Shown piece after piece: positions 52,496 to 61,650 of a stretch of DNA of 64,000 nucleotides. Every line of letters starts with the position of its first letter. The stretch's first letter is position 1. Origin of the DNA: JAHJQZ01 sp963676075 (GTDB lineage Bacteria; Pseudomonadota; Alphaproteobacteria; Rhizobiales; Devosiaceae); assembly GCA_963676075.2 (NCBI GenBank), contig CAXXNZ010000028.1:275982-339981 (forward strand), in the 5' to 3' direction. The translations under genes were made by a program, and so were the position numbers. Below the pieces are notes generated by a model. That model saw only the letters and a list, made by a program, of their open reading frames with translations, made no database searches and was not told the origin of the DNA.

Positions 52496-53313
52496 TAGAC
52501 CCCGAATACTTCGCGCATCAGCTCGTCCCAGCCATCCTTGCTCGTCGCCAGCAAAAGTCCGCCACCGCGCTTGCTCGCGTCGTAGCGGGAGCCGTCGAAA
52601 CAGGCGACATGGGCGCCGGCCTCGGCCGCGATGAGTGTGCCCGCCATGTGGTCCCAGGGGTTGAGCTTGGAAAACATCACGAACTGGCCGTGACCACTGA
52701 TGAAGGAACGATATTCGTGCGCCGCGCAGCGGTAGCTGGCGAACATGCGCACCTTTGCCAGATTTGCGAGAATGGCTGGCTTGACCGCCGCCGGCAGGAA
52801 ACCGGTCGAGGCAAAGCCCACCATCTCGGCCAGCGGCAAAGAATCGGCGACCTTCAACGCGGTCCTGCTGCCGTCCGGACGCACCACAAATGCGCCGCTC
52901 CCTTTTTCCGCCAGAACGAAATCATCAGCGAACGGGTCGTAGAGGATGCCGGCAACGGCCTCGCCGCGCCGCGTGATCGTCGCCATGACCGCAAACAGCG
53001 GCACACCGGCAACGAAATTGGATGTCCCGTCGATCGGATCGACCAGAACCGACAGCTCGGCGTCGAACACCGTTTCGAGCAATGCCGGATCGGCCGCCAC
53101 CGACTCCTCGCCGATGAACTGCATCTCGGGCGCCACCCGGGCCAGCTCGGCGCGGATGAACGCCTCAGAGGCAACATCGCCGTCGGTCACCATGTCCGAG
53201 GCTTCCGACTTGGTGCGGATGTCACTGGCAGCAAGGCGCCGGAAGCGCGGCAGCACCTCCGTCTTGGCGGCGTCGCGCAACACTTCGGCGATTGCCATGA
53301 TGTCAAAGTTCAT
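52495..53313 (-). CDS. Inositol monophosphatase family protein (HisN-like)
   Basis: A Mg-dependent phosphatase of 272 residues. IGEESV, the metal site VDPIDGTSNFVAG and the C-terminal NPWDHMAGTLIAAEAGA are intact. The family includes inositol monophosphatase and the HisN type of histidinol-phosphate phosphatase found in alphaproteobacteria; sequence alone does not separate them. Overlaps ttcA by four bases (ATGA). Confidence 0.9.
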   Translation of the reverse strand: MNFDIMAIAEVLRDAAKTEVLPRFRRLAASDIRTKSEASDMVTDGDVASEAFIRAELARVAPEMQFIGEESVAADPALLETVFDAELSVLVDPIDGTSNFVAGVPLFAVMATITRRGEAVAGILYDPFADDFVLAEKGSGAFVVRPDGSRTALKVADSLPLAEMVGFASTGFLPAAVKPAILANLAKVRMFASYRCAAHEYRSFISGHGQFVMFSKLNPWDHMAGTLIAAEAGAHVACFDGSRYDASKRGGGLLLATSKDGWDELMREVFGV

Positions 53314-54164
53314 TTCGGCTGCAATCCTTCAAAATCGAATATCCTGGGGTCGAGCAGATGGCTCGGGCGAACATTGCCGAGGGCCCGGATCATCACATCC
53401 TTGCGTCCCGGCATGCGCGTTTCGATGTCGTCGAGCATCTTCTTCATGGAGACGCGTTCAAGCCCGTCCTGCGATCCGCACAGGTTGCACGGGATGATCG
53501 GAAACTTCATCGCCTCGGCGAAGCGGGCGAGATCGGGTTCTGCGCAATAGATCAGCGGTCTGAGCACCTCGACATCGCCCTCGTCGTTGAGCAGCTTGCC
53601 CGGCATCGCGGCGAGCTTGCCGCCGTGGTAGAGGTTCATGAAGAAGGTTTCGAGACTGTCTTCGCGATGATGGCCGAGCACCAGCGCCGAACAGCCCTCC
53701 TCGCGCGCGATCCGATACAGGTGCCCACGCCTGAGCCGCGAACACAGCGAGCAATAGGTCTGGCCGAGACTGAGCTTGTCGGTGACGATCGAATAGGTGT
53801 CCTGGTACTCGATACGGTGCGCCACCCCGATCGAATTGAGATACTCCGGCAGGATGTGCTTGGGGAAACCCGGTTGCCCCTGGTCGAGATTGACCGCCAG
53901 CAGATCCACCGGCAGCAGCCCGCGCCATTTGAGATCGATCAGCACCGCCAATAGCCCGAAAGAATCCTTGCCGCCCGACAGCGCCACGGCCCAGCGCTCG
54001 CCCGGACGCACCATGCCGAAACGTTCGATGGCCTCGCGGGCATTGCGGATCAGGCGCTTCCTGAGTTTGTTGAAGCCGACCGATTTCGGCACATCGGCAA
54101 AAAGCGGATGCGCGACCTCGGTTTCGCCGAGCGTGGCATCGGTGATGGTGCTGATGTCGTTCAT
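53310..54164 (-). CDS. ttcA: tRNA 2-thiocytidine biosynthesis protein TtcA
   Basis: Thiolates cytidine 32 of tRNA using an Fe-S cluster. The PP-loop SGGKDSFGLLAVL binds ATP, and CSLCSRLRRG supplies CxxC. A third Cys is in IPCNLCGSQDG. Length 284. Translationally coupled to the IMPase gene. Confidence 0.94.
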   Translation of the reverse strand: MNDISTITDATLGETEVAHPLFADVPKSVGFNKLRKRLIRNAREAIERFGMVRPGERWAVALSGGKDSFGLLAVLIDLKWRGLLPVDLLAVNLDQGQPGFPKHILPEYLNSIGVAHRIEYQDTYSIVTDKLSLGQTYCSLCSRLRRGHLYRIAREEGCSALVLGHHREDSLETFFMNLYHGGKLAAMPGKLLNDEGDVEVLRPLIYCAEPDLARFAEAMKFPIIPCNLCGSQDGLERVSMKKMLDDIETRMPGRKDVMIRALGNVRPSHLLDPRIFDFEGLQPK

Positions 54165-54602
54165 GGGCGCCCCGGCTTGGTTCTGGCGCCCTTGTAGCGC
54201 AGTCCCCTGCCGTCACAAAGCCTGACGCGGCCACAAAAGTAACCCCGGAGCAGCTGATCGGAACCGGGGGGGAGAGTTCCCGATCTGCCAGCCCCGGGGC
54301 GGGGACAGTTTTGTGACGTGCCTGGCGAGTCCGGAGCTTTGGGCCAAAGGCCCTTTGAATTCACAAGGCAGTTGTGTTGTCGCACCCGGGAATTGTCGCG
54401 GAGTCAAAACCAGTCCGCCAATTCGTCTCAAATATGGATATAAGTTTCCCGTCAGCTTGGGCAGCTTCGTAACCGCATAACTTGTCCGGCCGGCGCGTTC
54501 TCGCCCAAATCAAGCAGTAGCGACAGAACTTGCCGGCGCGACATTCTGTCAGTTAGATGACACGACCGCCCGCCTGGACTATTCCCAAGGAGATCTGTTG
54601 CC
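54165..54602. other. Intergenic region between ttcA and bacA
   Basis: About 440 bases with both divergent promoters. A 7-bp inverted repeat GACAGAA-N15-TTCTGTC (54522-54550) lies about 50 bases before the bacA start and could be an operator. An AAGGAG at about 54588 is the bacA ribosome-binding site. No gene is supported. Confidence 0.5.
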
Positions 54603-56243
54603 GTGTTCCGATCCTTCTTTCCCAACCCGCGGATATTCTTTCCCGCCGCGGTGATTTGGGCTGCCTTTTTCATGGCAGTCTGGATCCTGTTCAACGCCCA
54701 GCTTGAACCGTTCCTGAGCATTGCGCCCCTGTTCAATTTCCCGGCCGGCGGCCCGGACGCGCCTTTCTTCAACGCCGACAGGATATGGACCTACCAATAC
54801 GTGATCGTGACCGGTTACCTGTTCTGCCTGCCCTGGTACTTTTATGGCAGCAATCGGCGCTGGCTGAACTGGTCGACCTTCGGCAGCGTGACCATTTTCG
54901 AAATCATCTATTTCAATGTCCAAATCACCGCCTGGCTCAACGACTGGTACGGCCAATTCTTCGACCTGATCCAGAATGCACTGGCCAATCCAAACACGGT
55001 CTCCCTGTCCGAATTCATCGGCTTCATTGGAACGGTCATCTTCGTCCTTGTGGTGAATATCACCATGCTGGTGGTCAACCTGTTCCTGGTATCGCACTAC
55101 CTGTTCCGCTGGCGGCGGGCGATGAGCTTTTTCTACATGGCCAACTGGAAGGCAGTTCGTCACGTCGAAGGTGCCTCGCAGCGTATCCAGGAAGACACCC
55201 GCGACTTCGTCTCCATTGTCGAGAGTCTGGGCGTGTCCTTCATTGACTCGGTCATGACCCTGATCGTGTTCGTTCCGATCCTTTGGGGCTTGTCCACCAA
55301 GATGACCGAATTGCCCTGGATCGGCCATGTCGAGGGCAGCCTGGTCTGGGTGGCGCTCATCTCTGCGGTCTTCGGCACGGTGCTGCTCTGGATTGCGGGA
55401 ATTCGGCTACCTGGCCTGAACTTCCACAACCAGCGCGTCGAGGCGTCCTTCCGCAAAGAGCTTGTCTATGGCGAGGACTATGACGAGCACGCGCAGCCAC
55501 TGGCTGTTCGCGACTTCTTCGTCAACGTTCAGCGAAACTACTACCGGCTCTATTTCAACTATTTCTACTTCAACGTCGTTCGCTACGCCTATCTTCAGGG
55601 CGCGAACTTCATTGCCGTTCTGGCCATGGCGCCATCTATCGTCGCCGGTGCCATAACCTTTGGCATATGGCGTCAGGTCGAGAATGCCTTCGACCAGGTA
55701 TTTTCTTCACTCAAGTTCTTGGTCAATTCCTGGACCTCGATCGTCAATCTGATCTCCATCCACAAGCGTCTGGTCGGCTTCGAGGCCAATCTGCCCAAGG
55801 AGCCGATCTACGCGAACGACTATGACGATCCGCTTTATCTGGAGAGCTGGGACAAGATCCCCGACCCCGATCCCGAGACAACACCTGTCGATTTCGAATG
55901 GGCGCTGGTCCGTCCGCCGAGCGATACCGAGCCAAATGGCTATGTCGCTGTCTGGTATGATCTCACCGACAAGCAGCGCTACCCCGGATCGCGCACTCGC
56001 GAATCCGCATTCCCCTACTCGCGCGAGCTGGCTGATCAGGTCAATGCAGCCATGGACAAGGTGCGATCCGGCGAAAATGTCTCGGCGGTCCTCGAGTTCT
56101 TCGAACAGCGCGAGCGGGTCAAGCTTCACGTGCCCGGACCGGGCGCGATCGACGAAATCGACACCTCGTATGGCGAGCAGGAGACGCCCGACAAGCGCAT
56201 CCGCCCGATCAACATGACCTTCTCGGGTCTGACGACCGCCTGA
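54603..56243 (+). CDS. bacA: BacA/SbmA family peptide transporter with C-terminal extension
   Basis: Proton-driven inner-membrane uptake of antimicrobial peptides; in rhizobia and Brucella BacA is needed for chronic host infection and very-long-chain fatty acid lipid A. Core blocks are clear: YFNVQITAWLNDWYGQFFD, IDSVMTLIVFVPILWGLS, LPGLNFHNQRVEASFRKELV and LVNSWTSIVNLISIHKRLVGFEA. The core ends near residue 397, the size of whole SbmA/BacA (406/420). A further 149 residues follow, acidic and proline-rich (DPDPETTPVDFEW, KLHVPGPGAIDEID). GTG start with AAGGAG ten bases ahead. The tail has no family I recognise. Confidence 0.92.
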   Translation: MFRSFFPNPRIFFPAAVIWAAFFMAVWILFNAQLEPFLSIAPLFNFPAGGPDAPFFNADRIWTYQYVIVTGYLFCLPWYFYGSNRRWLNWSTFGSVTIFEIIYFNVQITAWLNDWYGQFFDLIQNALANPNTVSLSEFIGFIGTVIFVLVVNITMLVVNLFLVSHYLFRWRRAMSFFYMANWKAVRHVEGASQRIQEDTRDFVSIVESLGVSFIDSVMTLIVFVPILWGLSTKMTELPWIGHVEGSLVWVALISAVFGTVLLWIAGIRLPGLNFHNQRVEASFRKELVYGEDYDEHAQPLAVRDFFVNVQRNYYRLYFNYFYFNVVRYAYLQGANFIAVLAMAPSIVAGAITFGIWRQVENAFDQVFSSLKFLVNSWTSIVNLISIHKRLVGFEANLPKEPIYANDYDDPLYLESWDKIPDPDPETTPVDFEWALVRPPSDTEPNGYVAVWYDLTDKQRYPGSRTRESAFPYSRELADQVNAAMDKVRSGENVSAVLEFFEQRERVKLHVPGPGAIDEIDTSYGEQETPDKRIRPINMTFSGLTTA

Positions 56244-56332
56244 ACCGGTATCGGAGCGTCAGGGTGCGCCAGACCGCCTTGCCGCTCCGCCTCCATATCT
56301 GCAATCCGACAATCAACACTGCAGATGGAATC

Positions 56333-56360
56333 AAAAAGGCCGCCCCGAGGGGCGGCCTTT
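56333..56360 (-). terminator. Intrinsic terminator after rpsD
   Basis: The palindrome AAAGGCCGCCCC-GA-GGGGCGGCCTTT is followed on the minus strand by TTTTTGATT, 22 bases beyond the rpsD stop. The stem also lies 90 bases after bacA and could serve both genes. Confidence 0.88.
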
Positions 56361-56382
56361 GCATTTTGCGAATTCCGCGCGC

Positions 56383-57000
56383 TTAGCGCGAATAGAATTC
56401 GATGACCAGGTTCGGTTCCATTTGCACGGGATAGGGCACATCGTTGAGGCCCGGCGTCCGCACATAGGTCGCGGTCAGCTTGCCGTGGTCGGCATCGATG
56501 TAGTCCGGAACATCACGCTCGGGCAGCTGAGTGGCTTCGAGCACCAGCGCCATCTGCTTGGAACGCTCGCGCACCTCGACCACGTCGCCCGGCTTACAGT
56601 TATAGGACGGGATGTTGACCTTCTGGCCATTGACCGTCACGTGGCCGTGGTTGACGAACTGACGAGCCGCGAAAACGGTCGGCACGAACTTGGCGCGATA
56701 GACGATCGCGTCGAGACGGCTCTCGAGCAGGCCGATCAGGATCTCGCCGGTGTCGCCGCGCTGGCGCGAAGCCTCGACATAATACTTGTGAAAGCGCTTC
56801 TCGGAGATATCGCCGTAATAGCCCTTCAGCTTCTGCTTGGCGCGCAGCTGCAGACCGAAGTCGGACAGCTTGCCCTTGCGGCGCTGGCCGTGCTGGCCGG
56901 GGCCATAGGCGCGAACATTGAGCGGGCTCTTCGGCCGGCCCCAGATATTTTCGCCCAAACGGCGGTCGATTTTGTGCTTGGCACTGTGGCGCTTCGACAT
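56383..57000 (-). CDS. rpsD: 30S ribosomal protein S4
   Basis: Primary rRNA-binding protein of the small subunit, 205 residues. MSKRHSAKHKIDRRLGENIW, YGPGQHGQRRKGKLSDFG, LESRLDAIVYRAKFVPTVFA and the S4-domain block HGHVTVNGQKVNIPSY are all typical. AAAGGA sits six bases before the ATG at 57000. The gene stands alone, away from the alpha operon, as in other rhizobia, with a structured leader. Confidence 0.98.
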   Translation of the reverse strand: MSKRHSAKHKIDRRLGENIWGRPKSPLNVRAYGPGQHGQRRKGKLSDFGLQLRAKQKLKGYYGDISEKRFHKYYVEASRQRGDTGEILIGLLESRLDAIVYRAKFVPTVFAARQFVNHGHVTVNGQKVNIPSYNCKPGDVVEVRERSKQMALVLEATQLPERDVPDYIDADHGKLTATYVRTPGLNDVPYPVQMEPNLVIEFYSR

Positions 57001-57127
57001 CGCGTGTCCTTTCAAAAAAACGCGTGGAACCGGCGTTTTGAAAGGATCAAACCGCTGGCCCCGTAAGAAGACACCGCCGCGCTGCCATAAGGCATCGCGA
57101 AGCGGCGAAGGAACCGCGCCCTCCTCT

Positions 57128-57205
57128 GTTCGTCCCTTTGGGACGAACCGACAGACTTCCAAATGGAAAATCCCGGGTGCGCCTTGGGACCGAAGCGGTC
57201 CAAAG
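57128..57205 (-). promoter_or_regulatory. Two hairpins in rpsD leader
   Basis: A perfect 9-bp stem GTTCGTCCC/GGGACGAAC with a 3-base loop (57128-57148) and a second stem CTTGGGACCG/CGGTCCAAAG with one bulge (57183-57205). Both lie 130-200 bases upstream of rpsD. If transcribed they would form a structured 5' leader, possibly for autoregulation by S4. Confidence 0.45.
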
Positions 57206-57269
57206 GTAGGCGGGTTCTATGAAGCGTCGGGCCAAAAGTCAAGCAGGACGCCACCAAGCGCCACCGTGC

Positions 57270-58205
57270 TCAGTCGGCCCGTGTCCCCTCGCCCCCGCGA
57301 CTTGCTTGCCGGCGTTCGCGACTGAACACGTAAATGCCCGAAGAAAGGATGATGGCGGCACCGAGCCAGGTGATGGCGTCAGGGAAATCGCCGAACACGA
57401 GATAGCCGATCACTGTGGCGCCAATGATCTCGATATACTGGAACGGCGCCAGGATGCTGGCTTCGGTGCGGCGGAAGGCTTCGGTGAACATCATGAAGGT
57501 CGCAGCGCTCAACAGGGCCTGCATCGGCACGATCGACAGCTGAAAGGCCCCGAGCTCACCGATCTGAAACCGGAACAGCCCCAGCAGAGCCGCAACGCCC
57601 AGCCCGATGCCGACGACCAGACTGCCGAACACCGAGAACCAGAACTGGATGGCAAGGCCGGACAGAACCGGCGACAGCTTGCGGATGATGATGGCAATCA
57701 GCGAAAAGAACGTCGCCGCGAACAGTGGAAAAATCGCCGGCCAGCCGAAGGTTGCCCAATTTGGCCGGATGATGATGACGGCGCCGACAAGCCCGATGGC
57801 GATGGCGACATAGCGATGCGGGCCCGCCTTCTCCTTCAAAAGCAGCACCGACAGCACGGTCAGGATCAGCGGTTCGACGAAAAAGATCGACATCGCCGTG
57901 GCGATCGGCATCACCGCAAAGGCGCCGATCAGCGTCACCAGCGTCGCCGAGGACAACACGCCGCCCAAAAACAGCAACAGCGGCCGTTTCGGCGCGAAGC
58001 GCTCGCGGAAGATCACCATGGCGAGCGCGAGAACCAGGGCCTGCAGCCCGTAGCGGTAAAACGCGATCTCGACCGGGGTCATGTAGCTCGACAGATATTT
58101 CGACATCGCGTCGCCGCCCGGCACGATCAGTGTGGCGGCGATCATCAATATCATGCCGGACTGGGCGCTTCCCCGTGCAGCGGCTGGCTCTGGCGTTGCA
58201 TTCAT
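57270..58205 (-). CDS. EamA/DMT superfamily transporter
   Basis: A 311-residue protein with ten predicted helices made of two EamA repeats (IPGGDAMSKYLSSYMTPVEIAFYRYG-type first half split at PRRPLLLFLGG; second half ATFFSLIAIIIRKLS). RhaT/DME-like; substrate unknown. Start at 58205 (MNATPEPAAARGS), with AAGGGG just upstream. Ends in an arginine/glycine tail. Confidence 0.87.
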   Translation of the reverse strand: MNATPEPAAARGSAQSGMILMIAATLIVPGGDAMSKYLSSYMTPVEIAFYRYGLQALVLALAMVIFRERFAPKRPLLLFLGGVLSSATLVTLIGAFAVMPIATAMSIFFVEPLILTVLSVLLLKEKAGPHRYVAIAIGLVGAVIIIRPNWATFGWPAIFPLFAATFFSLIAIIIRKLSPVLSGLAIQFWFSVFGSLVVGIGLGVAALLGLFRFQIGELGAFQLSIVPMQALLSAATFMMFTEAFRRTEASILAPFQYIEIIGATVIGYLVFGDFPDAITWLGAAIILSSGIYVFSRERRQASRGGEGTRAD

Positions 58206-58335
58206 GACCCCTTGAGACCATGGAAACACATCACGGCCAAGTACGGCGATCAAAGCTTCGGTTCGGCGTCCGGCGCGCATTCGCGACAAACGGGGTCCGG
58301 TTTCGCGGTCCGAAAACACGCTCGAACAATCGGAT

Positions 58336-59274
58336 CTAGATAACGGGATGGATTCCGAGATAGATCGAGAAGATCACGATAGTCACCACCGTCGACACCG
58401 CCAGAGTATTGGTCACATAGGCCTTGTCGCTGTCGCTTGCCTTTTGCAGAAACACAGGAAGGATATAGGACGGCGGCAGGATCAGCAGCGAGAAGAACGC
58501 CATCTGGTACGGCAACCCAAGCCCGAACATCCCGGCGATAACGAAGTGATTGATGATGAGCGCGGTCGGCACGGTAATCACATAGCGCAGCGCCACCACC
58601 ATCAGCACCTCGCCGAGACCGTCGCGGCGGATCGATATGCCGTAGCCGACGATGATCAGGATGATCGGCACGGCCATGGCGATCAAAAGCTGCATCACCT
58701 GATAGATGCTCGAGATCACCGGCGCCGTTTTGACGAATTCGGACAGGCCGAGCACGTTGAGGATCAGCCCGCTGATCAGGCCGATGATCACCGGCGAGGT
58801 GAAGAACATCTTGAGGATCGCCGAAGGCTTGCTGGCGCCATCGCGCAGGACCATCAGCAGCGGCACATAGATGAACCAGACGAAGAACTCGTTGCTGAAA
58901 TCGACAATGGCGATATAGCCCATGGCCCCCATGCCATAGGCGGCGCCGAACAGCGAAACACCTAGCATGCCATATTCGAAGCTGGTCAGCATGAAGGGGA
59001 AATAGGGTCGGTTCGGCGCCAGCCAGCGCCCGAGCATTCGCCCGATCACCAGCAGCACCAGCAAGATAGCGCCGACCAGCACGAACACGCCGGCATAGGC
59101 CGGCTGAAAATCTAGATCGAGAAAGACCGTGAACAACACGCTCGGCAGCACAAGCGTGATGGCGAGTGTCTTCATTTCCTCAACCGTCTGGGCCGAGATC
59201 ACCGAAAACACCCTGAGACCGACGCCGATGCCGATCATCAGCAAAATGGGCAGTGCCAGAGTGAATGCTGTCAT
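58336..59274 (-). CDS. AEC family transporter
   Basis: A 312-residue membrane protein of the auxin efflux carrier family, about ten helices in two inverted halves, with the family signature N-x-x-G-L near LISGLILNVLGLSEF. Bacterial members transport malonate or other organic acids, but substrate is not evident. 131 bases upstream of the EamA gene on the same strand. Confidence 0.88.
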   Translation of the reverse strand: MTAFTLALPILLMIGIGVGLRVFSVISAQTVEEMKTLAITLVLPSVLFTVFLDLDFQPAYAGVFVLVGAILLVLLVIGRMLGRWLAPNRPYFPFMLTSFEYGMLGVSLFGAAYGMGAMGYIAIVDFSNEFFVWFIYVPLLMVLRDGASKPSAILKMFFTSPVIIGLISGLILNVLGLSEFVKTAPVISSIYQVMQLLIAMAVPIILIIVGYGISIRRDGLGEVLMVVALRYVITVPTALIINHFVIAGMFGLGLPYQMAFFSLLILPPSYILPVFLQKASDSDKAYVTNTLAVSTVVTIVIFSIYLGIHPVI

Positions 59275-59301
59275 GGAAGAAGGGTCCCCTCACCCAACTT
59301 C

Positions 59302-59340
59302 CTAGAGCGTTTTCACTTAAAACGAAACCTGTTTTGAGCT
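59302..59340. repeat. REP-like A/T-rich palindromic sequence
   Basis: CTAGAGCGTTTTCACTTAAA followed by ACGAAACCTGTTTTGAGCT has the form of the short dispersed rhizobial palindromes (GTTTT/AAAAC stem). A further hairpin GCGGCTGG/CCAGCCGC follows at 59373-59395. Confidence 0.45.
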
Positions 59341-59440
59341 TCGAAATCGCGACGGATCAACACGTTAGGTCAGCGGCTGGTTCATCACCAGCCGCAATGA
59401 CCCGCGTTGCATCACGCTCCGTTTACGCGGTGCAACCGCC

Positions 59441-60058
59441 TCAGGCGGCAGCTGCCTCGATCTGTCGGACCAGCTCCGCATCGAGATGAAGGCGCGCCGC
59501 CAGCGCGTCGAGATAGGCGCGTTCCGCCGGCGTGTCCGCCGTCATCGCCACCAGCGAGGCGGCATAGAGTTCGGCAGCCATTTCCGGCGTCGTCGCCGGC
59601 TTGACCACGGCATCCAGATCCAGCGGCCCCATCATCTCGTCGAACACCCAGGCCTTCTCGCTCGCGCTCAGCGACATGGTTTCGAGCTTTTCGAAAATGG
59701 CGGTCTTTTCGGTGGCATCGATCTGGCCGTCGGCCTTGGTGGCGGCAATCATCGCGCGCACAAGGCTCCGTCCGACCTCCTCGCCCGCCGGCTGCGCGGT
59801 ATCGAGAAACGCCTGCTCGGAGCGGGCCGTCTGCATGTCGCCCTGCCCCTGCGATTTCTGGTAGTTCTGCCAGGCGTTCCAGGCCAGTCCACCAACAGCG
59901 GCGGCTGCGCCCAGTTTCATGGTGTTTCCGAGCAATTTGTGTGGTTTGCCGCCGCTCAGCAGCATGCCGGCGGCAAGGCCCCCGAGGCCCGACAGCGCCG
60001 TGGTCTTCATCTGCGGGTCGTTCTGGAAAGTGTTGACGATCTTGTTGAGGTCGAACAT
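59441..60058 (-). CDS. DUF533/YebE family, TerB-like protein
   Basis: A 205-residue protein. The glycine-rich hydrophobic segment (ALSGLGGLAAGMLL, LGAAAAVGGLAWNAW) is followed by a TerB-like helical domain at about 95-205 with the acidic ATKADGQIDATEKTAIF motif. Probably inner-membrane associated; function unknown. Start at 60058 with GGGAGA six bases ahead. Confidence 0.88.
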   Translation of the reverse strand: MFDLNKIVNTFQNDPQMKTTALSGLGGLAAGMLLSGGKPHKLLGNTMKLGAAAAVGGLAWNAWQNYQKSQGQGDMQTARSEQAFLDTAQPAGEEVGRSLVRAMIAATKADGQIDATEKTAIFEKLETMSLSASEKAWVFDEMMGPLDLDAVVKPATTPEMAAELYAASLVAMTADTPAERAYLDALAARLHLDAELVRQIEAAAA

Positions 60059-60117
60059 GCGCTTTCTCCCTGTGGTCAGGAGCATATGGGCGCACCACCG
60101 TCTGGCTTCAATACTGG

Positions 60118-60180
60118 CGCGTTTCCAGCAAAAGCGGAGACCGGTTTTGCACGGCGAGAACGCGATACGACGCTAAGCTA
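60118..60180. repeat. REP-like repeat, second copy of the accGGTTTTGC type
   Basis: Contains GCAAAAGCGGAGACCGGTTTTGC, closely matching the core at 52410-52432 (two or three differences). Ends approximate. Located between the DUF533 gene start and the MFS gene end. Confidence 0.6.
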
Positions 60181-60280
60181 GAGTGTTTTCAGGAACCGAA
60201 GGTCCGCGTCAGCGAACAGTGGACACCACTTTTCCGGCTGAGCTTGTCGAATCCTCGAAAACACGACCACTCAAAGACAT

Positions 60281-60320
60281 AGAGCAGATCAGACGATTCC
60301 ACTTAAGCGTGATCTGCTCT
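60281..60320. repeat. 11-bp inverted repeat at MFS gene end
   Basis: AGAGCAGATCA and TGATCTGCTCT flank 18 bases including GATTCCACTTAAGCG, and the right arm overlaps the MFS stop codon. This form recurs as a short dispersed palindrome in rhizobial genomes and may end the transcript. Confidence 0.65.
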
Positions 60321-61560
60321 AGGCCTCGGACCGGTCCAGTCGCCGCTGCTTCCTGATCCCGGGGAAGATGACCGACCACAGCCCGGCCACAGCCATGGTG
60401 CCGAACCCGCCGAAGGTCACCGCAAAGATCGTTCCCCACTTCGCCGCGACCATGCCGGCGCGGAACTCGCCCAGTTCGTTGGAAGCGCCGATGAACAGCA
60501 TGTTGACCGCCGAAACGCGCCCGCGAACCTCGTCAGGTGTCTTGAGCTGGATCAGGGTTTCGCGCAAGACGACGCTGATCATGTCGAAGGCGCCCATCAG
60601 CATCAGTGCCAGGATCGACAGCCAGGTGATGGTCGAAAAACCGAAAACCACGGTGAACGCCCCAAACAGGCCGACGGCGACCAGCAGGATCACCCCGGCA
60701 TGGTCGCGCACCGGGAACCGCTGCAAAATCAACGCCATGCTGATACCACCAACGCCCGGCGCCGAGCGCAACAACCCCAGGCCCCACGGCCCGACGTCGA
60801 GAATATCGCGGGCGTAGATCGGCAGCAGCGCCACGGCGCCGCCGAGCAGCACCGCGAACATGTCGAGCGACACCGCACCAAGCACGATCTTTTCGGTCCA
60901 GATGAAATGGAACCCGGCCAGAAGCGTCTGCGTCGTCGTCGCTTGACCGCGCTTTTTCTGCGGCGGTCTGGGGATGAATGCGATCAGCACCGCCGCGGTC
61001 GCAATCAGCGCCACGGCAGCGCCGAAAGCCGTGCCGGCCGAGATGCCATAGAGCAGTCCACCGACCGCCGGCCCGATGATATTGGCCGATTGCCAGGCCG
61101 TGGCGTTGAGGCTCAAAGCATTGCTCAGCGCCTGCGGTGGCACAAGGTTCGGCGCCAGCGATGAGGATGCCGGCGACAGGAAGGCCCGCCCGAGCCCAAT
61201 CATCACCAGGGCGAAATAGATCGGCCAGATCTCCATGATGTGCCCCGCCGCAACCAGCAGCAGAATGCCGGTCGCAAGTAGCTCGACGCCAAGGCACACC
61301 GACATGATCACCCGGCGTGGAAAGGTGTCCGCCGTCAGCCCTGTGACCAGCACCAGCAACAGCGCCGGCAGAAACTGCGCCAGCCCGACGAAACCGAGGT
61401 AGAGCGGATTGCGGGTGATGTCGTAGATGTACCAGCCGACCGAGACCGAAATGATATTGGCCGCAAAACTGCCGGACGCACTGGCGAACCAGAACAGCCG
61501 GTAGCTGCGGTAATGGAACGCCATGCTCGATGGCTCTGGCGATGTCTGGACGGTGCTCAT
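60319..61560 (-). CDS. MFS transporter (EntS/MFS_3-like)
   Basis: A 413-residue major facilitator with 12 predicted helices. YRLFWFASASGSFAANIISVSVGW opens helix 1, LTADTFPRRVIM is in the motif A position, and the protein resembles the enterobactin-exporter/MFS_3 group. A basic C terminus (RKQRRLDRSEA) follows. Start at MSTVQTSPEPS. Third gene of a minus-strand run after GNAT and trmJ. Confidence 0.86.
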   Translation of the reverse strand: MSTVQTSPEPSSMAFHYRSYRLFWFASASGSFAANIISVSVGWYIYDITRNPLYLGFVGLAQFLPALLLVLVTGLTADTFPRRVIMSVCLGVELLATGILLLVAAGHIMEIWPIYFALVMIGLGRAFLSPASSSLAPNLVPPQALSNALSLNATAWQSANIIGPAVGGLLYGISAGTAFGAAVALIATAAVLIAFIPRPPQKKRGQATTTQTLLAGFHFIWTEKIVLGAVSLDMFAVLLGGAVALLPIYARDILDVGPWGLGLLRSAPGVGGISMALILQRFPVRDHAGVILLVAVGLFGAFTVVFGFSTITWLSILALMLMGAFDMISVVLRETLIQLKTPDEVRGRVSAVNMLFIGASNELGEFRAGMVAAKWGTIFAVTFGGFGTMAVAGLWSVIFPGIRKQRRLDRSEA

Positions 61561-61650
61561 CAGGCGGGCAGCACAATGGATCGGGGCGAATGCTTTGGCA
61601 CGCAACGCGCTGAGCGTCAAAGCCTTATCGACGCCCCTGCCCGGTTTGGC

